A stretch of DNA of 43,666 nt from DASCNA01 sp036011305 (GTDB taxonomy: Bacteria > Verrucomicrobiota > Lentisphaeria > Victivallales > GWF2-38-69): NCBI GenBank assembly GCA_036011305.1, contig DASCNA010000097.1, positions 1-43,666 on the forward strand, read 5' to 3'. This document shows positions 1 to 7,775 of the stretch, in pieces. The notes beneath the pieces are model-generated. The model made no database searches. It was not told the origin of the DNA and saw only the letters and a program-made list of their open reading frames with translations. Each line of letters starts with the position of its first letter. Within the stretch, counting starts at the first letter, position 1. Both the position numbers and the translations under genes were made by a program.

Positions 1-666
1 TCAGGAGTATATCAAAATATAATTAATTGCATCCGTCCTCATGACAGGTTAATTATTCCTTTTCTGGGGCATTGTGCGGTACTAAGATATATGAAGCCTG
101 CAGCCACCACTATATGTATAGATGCTTCAGCACAAATAATACAGAAATGGCAATCAATGAATATACCTTATATTCAACTGATTCATGGGAATGGAATTGA
201 ATACCTCGAAAACATAAAATTCAATGAAAAAGAAAGAACAGTAATATACTGTGATCCTCCATATCCACTCAATTCCAGAAAATCTTCAAAAGACCGGTAT
301 AATTATGAATTGTCTGACGAGAATCATATTAATCTGCTTAAAATAATTAAATCCTTGGACTGTGATGTTCTTATTTCCAGTTACAAAAATTCTTTATATG
401 AAGAAACCCTGAAAAACAGGAATTTGAAAACCTATAAATCACAAACAAGAAGATATACTGCTACAGAATATTTATATATGAATTATACAAATAAAGAAGG
501 TTTGTTGCATGATTATTCATATATAGGTGAGAATTATAGAGATCGTGAAAGAATAGCAAAAAAAATAAAACGTTGGTCCGAAAATATTCAAGTTCTTCCG
601 GCAACAGAAAGAAATGCTATTTTAGCTGCTTTAAAAAAAGAAAACGGATCCTATCGTCATTTATAA
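1..666 (+). CDS. DNA adenine (N6) methyltransferase, Dam/D12-like, 5' end cut by window edge
   Basis: The frame is open from base 1, upstream of the first ATG at 91. The residues before that ATG (SGVYQNIINCIRPHD, then PFLGHCAV) match the N-terminal SAM-binding region of phage and plasmid Dam-like methylases, so the gene begins at or before the window edge. The catalytic motif IV, DPPY, follows at about residue 54 counted from the ATG. The family transfers a methyl group from SAM to adenine N6 in DNA. The size of about 221 residues is normal for the short phage-type members. If the molecule is circular, the last bases of the window give a TTG start reading MNSGVYQN. A hairpin follows the stop. 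No cognate restriction gene is visible, so it is probably an orphan methylase. Target specificity cannot be told. Confidence 0.85.
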   Translation, partial: SGVYQNIINCIRPHDRLIIPFLGHCAVLRYMKPAATTICIDASAQIIQKWQSMNIPYIQLIHGNGIEYLENIKFNEKERTVIYCDPPYPLNSRKSSKDRYNYELSDENHINLLKIIKSLDCDVLISSYKNSLYEETLKNRNLKTYKSQTRRYTATEYLYMNYTNKEGLLHDYSYIGENYRDRERIAKKIKRWSENIQVLPATERNAILAALKKENGSYRHL

Positions 667-667
667 T

Positions 668-723
668 GGTATGAGATCCGGTACATATCACCAGATATGA
701 GGATGTTGGCCGGATCTCACACC
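668..723 (+). terminator. Inverted repeat just after the methyltransferase stop
   Basis: Arms at 668-681 and 710-723 pair over 14 bp with one mismatch (core GAGATCCGG / CCGGATCTC), with a 28-nt loop. The repeat starts two bases after the stop codon. There is no good T-run after the second arm, so it may be an mRNA-stabilising hairpin or a rho-assisted end rather than a classical intrinsic terminator. The rest of 724-913 shows nothing I recognise. Confidence 0.4.
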
Positions 724-913
724 GTTATATATGATGTTACTGCAGCTATAAAAAACTCGAATCAAATTATGTATATTTTTTATCTGTAGATGCAGGAGGT
801 ATTTATTTTTTATCTTGATTTAACTCTTCTAATGACATCGCCCATGAACAGACTAGTTAGAAATAGTTAGCCTCAAAATAAAAACTCTATAAGGTGGTTT
901 TATTCAGAATTTA

Positions 914-1375
914 CTAATAGTCGTGGGAAATGTAATTTTGCAGATATTGTAGTAATACAATTATACGATCACTTGTTATACTATTATTGTAATCAATTTT
1001 AGATATAACTGCAGAGGAACCAAAAGAATTACGATTCCAATTTGAGTTAATAAACTCTGATTCTGTTGTTCTATACTTTAACCATTCTTTTTGTGATATA
1101 CTCAGTTTAATTTGTTCATTTTTCTTTAATTGTTTCATTAATGCTCTATAAGCTTTGTTTAGTTCACCTTCTAAAAATGCTTTGTACTTTGCATTAATTG
1201 TTGCATATTCATAATTATTTTTGGCTGTATTGAAGCCTTTTAGGTATTGTCCTGAACGAGTTTTAAAGATTTTTACATAATTTGCCACATCAGGATTGTC
1301 TAAAGAATATCCGGAAAGACAGGAAATGAATAAAACTGCTGAAATGATATATTTTAGTATATGTTTTTTTACCAC
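914..1375 (-). CDS. LprI-like (DUF1311) periplasmic protein, putative lysozyme inhibitor
   Basis: The protein has a basic, hydrophobic signal peptide (VVKKHILKYIISAVLFISC) and a C-terminal half with the DUF1311/LprI pattern: repeated helix residues (ELNKAYRALMKQLK), then QKEWLKYRTTESEF. Family members such as mycobacterial LprI bind and inhibit lysozyme. The cysteines usual in this family are missing. I chose the GTG start at 1375 because GGGAG sits about 9 nt upstream and the signal peptide then begins at once. An ATG at 1408 in the same frame has no ribosome site. The chosen start overlaps the lysozyme stop by 7 nt, so the pair is probably translationally coupled. Inference: it protects the producing cell from the lysozyme encoded just upstream. 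Family call fairly sure, role inferred. Confidence 0.65.
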   Translation of the reverse strand: MVKKHILKYIISAVLFISCLSGYSLDNPDVANYVKIFKTRSGQYLKGFNTAKNNYEYATINAKYKAFLEGELNKAYRALMKQLKKNEQIKLSISQKEWLKYRTTESEFINSNWNRNSFGSSAVISKIDYNNSITSDRIIVLLQYLQNYISHDY

Positions 1376-1944
1376 CTTGTAAATCTCCCTGTAGAATATA
1401 GTATCCATTCAGATTTACGTCTATTAATTAGTCCATTATTAATTCTGCCTTGTGACTTTTGCCATGCTTTCCATGCACTCTCTAAATTACTATAATTTGT
1501 CATGGCATTAGGATTATTTATAAGTTTCTTTATTGATGAATCGCTAAAATTACCTATCCCAATATTAAAAACTAGTGAAACTAATGCATCAAATTGATAT
1601 TGTGTCAGTTTTACTTTTATATATTTTTGTACGATTTTTTCTCCTTTATATGTTAAATCTTTTAAAAATAACAAATTTGCCTGTTGTTCTGTTATTCTAT
1701 GATTATATTTGCTCCACTCTTGTTTTGAAATTAAATGTCCATATCCAATGGTAGCACCTTCAATCCATGAGTGAATTTCTTCTTGTGTCTGGTCGTCATA
1801 GGGATAAAGTACTAATTTTTCAATTGATTTTAAATATTCCCTTAGTTCTGCACTGGCATGTAGCTCAGAGGGATACTTTTTTTGATTTGCGTATGTCCCC
1901 CTTTGGATTGTGTTATTGCCTGATGTTAAATTATTGCTAGCCAT
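1369..1944 (-). CDS. GH24-type (phage T4/lambdoid-like) lysozyme
   Basis: This protein of 191 residues contains a GH24 muramidase core. The likely catalytic glutamate is E42 (KSIEKLVLYPYDD), followed by the family hallmark GYGH at 67-70, then a helix reading QYQFDALVSLVFNIGIGNF that matches the FDALVSFxFNxG block. It should cut the MurNAc-GlcNAc bond of peptidoglycan. No signal peptide is visible, so export would need the neighbouring secretion system, a holin or lysis. It is the second-to-last gene of the VirB-type operon and overlaps a putative lysozyme inhibitor. Two readings fit: a cell-wall opening enzyme in place of VirB1, or a toxic cargo with its immunity protein. The operon has no other VirB1-like transglycosylase. 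Confidence 0.8.
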   Translation of the reverse strand: MASNNLTSGNNTIQRGTYANQKKYPSELHASAELREYLKSIEKLVLYPYDDQTQEEIHSWIEGATIGYGHLISKQEWSKYNHRITEQQANLLFLKDLTYKGEKIVQKYIKVKLTQYQFDALVSLVFNIGIGNFSDSSIKKLINNPNAMTNYSNLESAWKAWQKSQGRINNGLINRRKSEWILYSTGRFTRW

Positions 1945-1959
1945 GATGTTTTATACCTT

Positions 1960-2463
1960 TTAACTTCTTATTTTTCCTGTGTATATATGACTTCTTGTAT
2001 TCCAATCCCATAAAACAGGTTCATTATTGGAACTGTCTTTTTGTCTGAATGAAACACATAGGCAATCAAAGAGTATAATTTTTTGACCATCTTCTATACC
2101 ACTTCTTGCCCCTTCTACAAATACTTTATGGAAATAATAAGCGTACTGTTCCTTATTATCTGTTGCTGCAAGTTCATATATTGCAATTTCCTCTATGACC
2201 TTCTTGGTCCTTAATTTGGAAATAAGTTGGTTTGTTGCATCATCAGTATCATCAAGTTCAATAGTAAATGAGCTTCCTTTATCTGAAATTATATGTTCAG
2301 AGGCAACTTCATTCCATTTACCATTTTTAATAATAGCCTTACTTTTAAGTGTATTTGGAAGGCTTCTTAAATCACACCTTACTCCACCTCTGGCTTTTTT
2401 GGCTTTTAGGTCTGAGGTAACGCTAGAATTAACCTTAGGGTTTCTAAAAACAGCTATTTGCAT
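1960..2463 (-). CDS. Hcp/tail-tube-like protein (tentative)
   Basis: The protein has 167 residues and no signal peptide or membrane segment. Its second half reads as alternating beta strands (EEIAIYELAA, YYFHKVFVEGA, ILFDCLCVSFRQKD) ending in VLWDWNTRS. This resembles the order of strands and the terminal W-x-W segment of Hcp-type tube proteins of type VI secretion. Sequence identity is not convincing and no other type VI gene (VipA/B, VgrG, TssM) is present. It lies 16 bp upstream of the lysozyme gene, so it could be an adaptor or carrier for it. If the resemblance is wrong, it is a protein of unknown function in the distal part of the secretion operon. Confidence 0.35.
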   Translation of the reverse strand: MQIAVFRNPKVNSSVTSDLKAKKARGGVRCDLRSLPNTLKSKAIIKNGKWNEVASEHIISDKGSSFTIELDDTDDATNQLISKLRTKKVIEEIAIYELAATDNKEQYAYYFHKVFVEGARSGIEDGQKIILFDCLCVSFRQKDSSNNEPVLWDWNTRSHIYTGKIRS

Positions 2464-2508
2464 ATATTTATACCTAATTTAGACTTCATAATTAAAATGG
2501 AATATTTA

Positions 2509-2525
2509 GGAGTATAAGATACTCC
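2509..2525 (-). other. Short perfect hairpin between two distal operon genes
   Basis: GGAGTAT (2509-2515) and ATACTCC (2519-2525) form a 7-bp stem with a 3-nt loop in the 136-bp gap upstream of the Hcp-like gene. On the minus strand it is followed by an A/T-rich stretch without a long T-run. It may be an internal mRNA processing or attenuation hairpin. Confidence 0.35.
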
Positions 2526-2599
2526 ATAAAATTTTATACTTACAGCATCAATAATTATCTTTTTTGTTAAAATAATTCATCGTTCAATTGATTAATGTC

Positions 2600-3310
2600 T
2601 TAGAACCCAAGTTCGATTCCCTTATCTATACTAGGGCTTTTAAGTCCCTTGTTTTGCATTTCAAATTGTTTGAATGGATCTTCTATATAAAATGATTTTT
2701 CAACTTTTGTTGGGGTTGGTAACTCATATATCCTATCTTTTATCAAATGACCTCCACCTAGAGAGTAACCATATTTCTCTTTGTTCTTAGAATAGAAATC
2801 CTTCTGTTCCTTTTTTAAAAATGCTTCAGCTTTTTTTTCATTATCGAAAACTTTATATCCATTGTCTATATCATTTCCATATGTAATCAAATATTTTGTT
2901 TCCAAAGATTTTTTAATTTCTAAATTATTATTATTTTTATAATTGTCATTAATAAATTTTTCAGCTTTATCATAAGAGTAAAAATGAGACTTATTTTGAA
3001 GCTCTTTACCATTCTCAGTTAATATATATATTTCAGATGTAACCTCCCCTACATTATCAGATGGAACATCTTTTAGACCTTCATTAAGGCACTCTAATGG
3101 TTTACTTAACAGTTTATCTTGGGTTTCATTTCCTATATATTCTTTTAGCTTTTCAGGTTTTAGAATTTTTTCAAACTCAACATCTCTATCGTAATCACTA
3201 AATGGACTGTTGCTGTCAGTATAGTTAATACCTACTAAAACATTTTCCTCTGGATAATATTCTAAGTTATCTACTCTGATATTATCAACTTTGTATTTAA
3301 TTAGAGGCAT
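2600..3310 (-). CDS. Protein of unknown function, 236 aa, two similar internal segments
   Basis: I do not recognise this protein. It is soluble and highly charged, with no signal peptide. Two internal stretches look alike: one around residues 94-130 (IYILTENGKELQ, then YDKAEKFINDNY) and one around 140-172 (YLITYGNDIDNG, then NEKKAEAFLKKEQ). Each looks like a beta hairpin followed by a helix, so it may have arisen by internal duplication. It starts 46 bp downstream of the small membrane protein gene and ends 137 bp before the Hcp-like gene, in the same transcription direction. Its place between the coupling ATPase and the lysozyme suggests cargo or an accessory role, but nothing in the sequence proves that. 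Confidence 0.6.
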   Translation of the reverse strand: MPLIKYKVDNIRVDNLEYYPEENVLVGINYTDSNSPFSDYDRDVEFEKILKPEKLKEYIGNETQDKLLSKPLECLNEGLKDVPSDNVGEVTSEIYILTENGKELQNKSHFYSYDKAEKFINDNYKNNNNLEIKKSLETKYLITYGNDIDNGYKVFDNEKKAEAFLKKEQKDFYSKNKEKYGYSLGGGHLIKDRIYELPTPTKVEKSFYIEDPFKQFEMQNKGLKSPSIDKGIELGF

Positions 3311-3356
3311 GATAGATTTCCATTTTTATGTTTTATAAATCTTTTTTTACTTATCC

Positions 3357-3809
3357 TTAATTAATTGGTTTTCTATCTTTGTTAATTTCCACCCCCCAAT
3401 GTTTATCATCACCTTTCCTTAAGATCTCAACATACTGTTCCATTGTGATTTTGTGTTTTTTTATTAAATTTTCTGCTGATATATTATAAAGCTTATAATA
3501 TTTTTTACGGTAAAGCTTGTTATCATCTTCATTGCTATAATAATTGGGATATTCTTTCCTACATTTTGCTTTTAAATCTGTTTCAATTATTTCACTTTTA
3601 ATGAATATTTTCTTTTGAATAGACACCGGAAGCACATTAATAATGTTTTCTTTTTTATTTACTTGCTCAAGTTCGTTTTTAGAGAGGAAGTAAAAGATAA
3701 AATAAGCTCCCAATATTAAAAAAATTACAACAATCTTCCATGTTTTTTGGAATCCTAATTGAATTTTTTCTTCACGAGTTAATTTCTTTTTTTTAAAAAA
3801 TAGACCCAT
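3357..3809 (-). CDS. Small single-span membrane protein of unknown function, 150 aa
   Basis: The protein has a very basic N-terminus (GLFFKKKKLTREEK), one membrane helix at about residues 25-43 (WKIVVIFLILGAYFIFYF) and a charged C-terminal domain of about 105 residues. The positive-inside rule predicts a cytoplasmic N-terminus and a periplasmic C-terminus. It begins 4 bp after the coupling-protein stop, so the two are almost certainly co-translated. It may partner the coupling protein, but I recognise no family. Confidence 0.65.
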   Translation of the reverse strand: MGLFFKKKKLTREEKIQLGFQKTWKIVVIFLILGAYFIFYFLSKNELEQVNKKENIINVLPVSIQKKIFIKSEIIETDLKAKCRKEYPNYYSNEDDNKLYRKKYYKLYNISAENLIKKHKITMEQYVEILRKGDDKHWGVEINKDRKPIN

Positions 3810-3813
3810 TATA

Positions 3814-5634
3814 TCACCTCATTATGCTCGGGAAGTCAATATTACTCAAATTAAACACTTTAGGTAATTTAAACAAATAAAATAAAATAAGTGATACGTT
3901 GATTATAAAAATAACGATACTTTCGTGTAAAGAAAAACCATACAAATAAAATGCATTTGCTGAAAGAATACATATGAGCCCAGCAAAAAGTATTGGGTAT
4001 AAATAATCAATGTTACTCAATACCACCCACATTGGAATAACAAATACAGCAGCTAATCCCATAACAATATATGACCAATGAATATTGCTGGAATAATACA
4101 GTGTTACATCTATTATATGAACTTTTTCTCTTATAAACATAAAATATACTAACAAACCTAAAAAGAGATAAGGTGATAATTTGAACGGTATACCCATTTT
4201 ACCAAAATAAGTATTTTCTTTTTGTTTTTTTTGAAAAAAAATTGTATTTAGAAACGTTTTTTTATTCTTCCATACTCTTCCGCTTTGCCATATAATAGCA
4301 CCGACTTTATAATTGTACTCTTTACCGCCCCGAGAGAGTTTTTGAAACTCTATCGGATCTACGATATAATCTTTCTGCTCTGTTGTTGATTCAGACCTGT
4401 TTGTGTTACCTAAAAATGTATGAGTAACATTGTTACTTGTACCTTTTCTTTTTATCACTTCTTTATTAATAGATTCAGAAGCCCACTTATTTGTTTCCGG
4501 ATCTCCATTTTGACAGAATATTTTTGTTCCTAAATTACCTAGAAGAGAATCTACTACATTTTTATCTTTCAGAGTACTCATGTAATTTGGATAGTTTTGT
4601 GTTCCATATACCAAAAAACCTCTTGAAGATCTTGAAACTGTTTGAAAAAGTTGATCATGCTTTGTAACGAAAAAGTGAGACTCATCACCAAATATAAATA
4701 CAGGCCTACATTGATCAGTTCCCTTATCAACTCTTCTTTGAATTGATATTTGCGTTAAATATTTCATTATAATTGCAATATATCTTCCGATTTCTCTCCA
4801 TGTATCCCTACTGAAATCGACTATTATTATTTTTCCTTTAAGGCAATCATCAGGAGTAATAGTATAGTGTCCACTACAAAATACTTCTCTTACTTTTCCC
4901 CTGAGAAAACTGTCAGCCATTGTTGTAAAAAAACTTACTATATTTCCTCTTGTTCTGGAGTCCATATTAGGAAACTCATTCAGAAAATATCTTACAGTTA
5001 ACTCATATTCATGTTTTAATGTCTGTGTATTAATGTTTTGTCTATTTATGATTATTTGAAATACTTCATGGCAGTATGATCTTGATTGCCATTCTATATT
5101 TCCACACTCTTCAATACTTTTTGGAGCATCAGCAATTATCTTTGCAATATTATCTAAAGTTATATCTTCAGAAGCAAGCTTTAATAGAGTAATGACATTT
5201 CTAAGCAACTGTCTACCTGCACGATCCCAATATTTTTCATTTGAAGAACCTCTGTCACTATTACCTACTTCAGCAACCTGCATAAAAATATCAACAATAT
5301 TTTCTACTTCTCCCTCCCCTTCTTTGAAGTTTTCTGACTCATACTTTAAAAAATCCAAAGATTCTTTTGATAGATAAACTATATCATCAAGTCTGCCTGC
5401 TTCTGTAGCATAATCAACCCATGAAGTTATTTCCTCATCTTTAGCACATAATACGAGTCCACCAAAATTATTATACAAATATGATTTTAGTAAATATTTT
5501 AGTGGTCCGGATGTTTTACCTGCTCCTGGAGAACCTGTTATTTGAATACCTTCAAGTGAGTCTCTTATCCTATGATAATCATTTTTCTTTGACCATTTTA
5601 TGAGGGGATCAGATAACTTCCAGGTATCTTTCAC
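3814..5634 (-). CDS. VirD4/TraD-like coupling ATPase with C-terminal membrane domain
   Basis: This 606-residue protein has a Walker A motif GSPGAGKT at 34-41, a Walker B segment VFIFGDES around 312-319 (D317, E318) and the coupling-protein block LVYGTQNYPN with Gln346. These mark it as the type IV coupling ATPase that brings substrates to the channel. The topology is unusual. VirD4 and TraD carry two membrane helices before the ATPase domain, but here the ATPase starts within 35 residues of the N-terminus. Four hydrophobic helices lie at the end instead, at about 473-488, 510-531, 537-558 and 564-581. The start is GTG; its G is shared with the TAG stop of the preceding lipoprotein gene. Family call secure; substrate unknown, since no relaxase is present. 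Confidence 0.85.
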   Translation of the reverse strand: MKDTWKLSDPLIKWSKKNDYHRIRDSLEGIQITGSPGAGKTSGPLKYLLKSYLYNNFGGLVLCAKDEEITSWVDYATEAGRLDDIVYLSKESLDFLKYESENFKEGEGEVENIVDIFMQVAEVGNSDRGSSNEKYWDRAGRQLLRNVITLLKLASEDITLDNIAKIIADAPKSIEECGNIEWQSRSYCHEVFQIIINRQNINTQTLKHEYELTVRYFLNEFPNMDSRTRGNIVSFFTTMADSFLRGKVREVFCSGHYTITPDDCLKGKIIIVDFSRDTWREIGRYIAIIMKYLTQISIQRRVDKGTDQCRPVFIFGDESHFFVTKHDQLFQTVSRSSRGFLVYGTQNYPNYMSTLKDKNVVDSLLGNLGTKIFCQNGDPETNKWASESINKEVIKRKGTSNNVTHTFLGNTNRSESTTEQKDYIVDPIEFQKLSRGGKEYNYKVGAIIWQSGRVWKNKKTFLNTIFFQKKQKENTYFGKMGIPFKLSPYLFLGLLVYFMFIREKVHIIDVTLYYSSNIHWSYIVMGLAAVFVIPMWVVLSNIDYLYPILFAGLICILSANAFYLYGFSLHESIVIFIINVSLILFYLFKLPKVFNLSNIDFPSIMR

Positions 5635-6431
5635 TACTTTGCTCCCAATTTGATATTCATTACACTACCACCAGATTTGTTAACTTTATAATTCAAAGCA
5701 GGATTAGTTTTATTTGTGTCTTTAGCAGAAACTTGGCTCAAAGGTATCTTATTTATTTCTTCTGTATTTGAATTTGCTAGTTGTGTATTATTATTTGCTT
5801 TAGCTTTTTGTTGTTCAACTTGTTTTGAAAGGTGTTCATATTTAGACTGTAATGCATTAATTTGGTTCTCCAGGCTAGAATTATCTTTTTTTGCTATTGA
5901 TAATTCTTTCTTATATAGATCAATATTATTTGCCTGTGCTATAAGCAATGCATTATTTTCCTTCATTACCTGGACTTGCTGCTTTAATGTTTCATTAAGA
6001 TTTTCTGTTGATTTAATTTTAAGTTCCATTTCGGCATAAAGAGGTGTAGCGTTAGCAATATTTTTTATATGTTTATATGCTGCATCTACCTCATAAGGCA
6101 TTGGAGTTGGATTTGGTCTCATGTTCCAATGAGGGCTATCTGTCATTACGGTAACAACACCTTCATGATTCAACATAGTTGGATCATTTGGGTTTTGATA
6201 ACGACCATGATACTCAATTTCATACTTTCCTGGCACAACTACATTTTTAACATCATTTTCTGTATACTCAACACCAGGGACCGTATCATATGTATTTTGA
6301 GTGTCATAGAAACTAACATAATCTTGAGTACCGGGCGGTACTCTTCTTTGACCATGTTCAGGAGTAGAAGAACACCCTGAAATTAGAAGTATAATAATTC
6401 CAAATATTGATAGATAAATTAAATTTTTCAT
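5634..6431 (-). CDS. Lipoprotein with coiled-coil, secretion operon
   Basis: A lipoprotein signal with lipobox LISGC puts the lipidated cysteine at about residue 20. The next 120 residues hold a proline- and asparagine-rich region (NPNDPTMLNHEG, MRPNPTPMPYE). A coiled coil runs from about 135 to 220, ending in a Gln/Asn-rich tail. It lies 12 bp downstream of VirB10 and its stop shares one base with the coupling-protein start. It could fill the role of an outer-membrane core lipoprotein (VirB7/TraV-like), but no sequence motif proves this. A second, shorter lipoprotein gene near VirB5 is the other candidate. Confidence 0.65.
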   Translation of the reverse strand: MKNLIYLSIFGIIILLISGCSSTPEHGQRRVPPGTQDYVSFYDTQNTYDTVPGVEYTENDVKNVVVPGKYEIEYHGRYQNPNDPTMLNHEGVVTVMTDSPHWNMRPNPTPMPYEVDAAYKHIKNIANATPLYAEMELKIKSTENLNETLKQQVQVMKENNALLIAQANNIDLYKKELSIAKKDNSSLENQINALQSKYEHLSKQVEQQKAKANNNTQLANSNTEEINKIPLSQVSAKDTNKTNPALNYKVNKSGGSVMNIKLGAK

Positions 6432-6443
6432 AGGGATCCTTTT

Positions 6444-7757
6444 TTAACTGTTATCTTTAGTTGCTGCTATTGATGCATCATCAAAATCAAGTGTACTTTG
6501 GAGCATTAAATAGAATTTAGTTCCGGCAGGGCATGTAATATAATATTTATTTTCAAGATCATTTATAAGTGATTTTTCTGCAACAATCTTAGCCGACTGT
6601 TGGCTGGCATTTGTTGCAGATGATCCAATACTTTGACCTAGGCTGCTTAATGATGAACTTGCACCAGTCGGATCCCCAACCATTGCACCTGCTGTTATTG
6701 CAGCAGCATTCGTGAGCCCTCCAGCTAGATCACTTGTCAAACCTGCTGCAAGTTCTTTAAGCTCATCCATATCTCTCCTATCTGTCACGTAACCTTTTAT
6801 CCCAATACTTCCATCAAGAAGATCAAAATGTTTACCTTCAACATATGTTCCATTTTCAAGAGCTATAGCTTTTACTTTCAATTCTTTACCATTGTTTTGA
6901 TCTGTTGTTCTAAAAATAAGCACCCAATTATTTTCTGTCATTACGTGATCACGTAATGGCATTCCCTTTGAAAAACCGGATGCCAGTGTATTAGCTCTAA
7001 TAATTAACTTTCCATCGTTATAAACATTTTTTGTTACAACTGCCAGTATAGGACTTGAACCATTGCTTGTTTGAATAGTAGTTATTAGTTGACAAGGAAT
7101 TAATGTAGAATGGGGGAGATAACTTTCATATAATTTTTTTTGCTCTGTTTTTCCATTATAAATATTGAACTGTTCAAATTTATTTTTGGTTTTATTGTTA
7201 CCAGCATACGGGGAATATAAATCAGCTTCTGAATATACTTTATCAAGCGAATTATTATTTGATGATAAAGCATATTCAGATACTTGAGGTGAAGCAACTT
7301 TACTTTTCTGCTTATTCGCAGGATTTGAATAAAATCTTTTCCTGTATTCAGCTACTGCTTTAGAAAGTTCAGCTTTAGGGGTATTCTTATTCAATAATTT
7401 TATATACTGCTGTTGCTGTTCTGCAAGCTTTTGTTGTTTTTTAAGCTGTTTATAATTTCTCTTGTTATTTGCACTGGTATTAGAATATTTGCTACTATTT
7501 GAACTATCTTGATAGTTTTTTCTTTTAGTACCATTGTTATCATCATATTTATTATGTAGAGGATCCCATTCTTTAATATTTGTACGACTTTCACTAATAC
7601 CCGAATTTACTTTATTAGGAACGGTTTCTTCGTTTTGATAATAAGTAATACTAACAATAATAGGTATAGCTATGACGAGCAGCAGTATTATACTCACTAT
7701 AAATATTGCTAGTTTGATAGATGGTTTTCTTATAAAATTTAAAAAATATCTTAACAT
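6444..7757 (-). CDS. virB10: VirB10/TrbI-like core-complex protein
   Basis: This 437-residue protein has a short cytoplasmic N-terminus, one membrane helix at about 17-38, and a low-complexity linker rich in Lys, Asn and Gln. Its C-terminal beta-barrel domain from about residue 215 begins with the VirB10 pattern (LIPCQLITTIQTSNGSSPIL, then VVTKNVYNDGKLIIRANT). An Ala/Gly-rich amphipathic stretch around 335-385 corresponds to the antenna that crosses the outer membrane. VirB10 proteins span both membranes and gate the channel with VirB7 and VirB9. The proline-rich linker of classical members is replaced by a coil-forming QQQQ/KK region. Family assignment is good. Confidence 0.8.
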   Translation of the reverse strand: MLRYFLNFIRKPSIKLAIFIVSIILLLVIAIPIIVSITYYQNEETVPNKVNSGISESRTNIKEWDPLHNKYDDNNGTKRKNYQDSSNSSKYSNTSANNKRNYKQLKKQQKLAEQQQQYIKLLNKNTPKAELSKAVAEYRKRFYSNPANKQKSKVASPQVSEYALSSNNNSLDKVYSEADLYSPYAGNNKTKNKFEQFNIYNGKTEQKKLYESYLPHSTLIPCQLITTIQTSNGSSPILAVVTKNVYNDGKLIIRANTLASGFSKGMPLRDHVMTENNWVLIFRTTDQNNGKELKVKAIALENGTYVEGKHFDLLDGSIGIKGYVTDRRDMDELKELAAGLTSDLAGGLTNAAAITAGAMVGDPTGASSSLSSLGQSIGSSATNASQQSAKIVAEKSLINDLENKYYITCPAGTKFYLMLQSTLDFDDASIAATKDNS

Positions 7758-7775
7758 AATATTAGCTATAATTGA

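Noticed and set aside
866..900. Similarity of TTAGCCTCAAA near 866 to the interior of the 18490 MITE as a second copy
   Set aside because: Only about 11 bases agree and no terminal repeats are present around it.
2195..2482. 95-codon plus-strand frame antisense to the Hcp-like gene
   Set aside because: It lies wholly opposite a better-supported gene with operon spacing; its hydrophobic reading is typical of antisense shadows.
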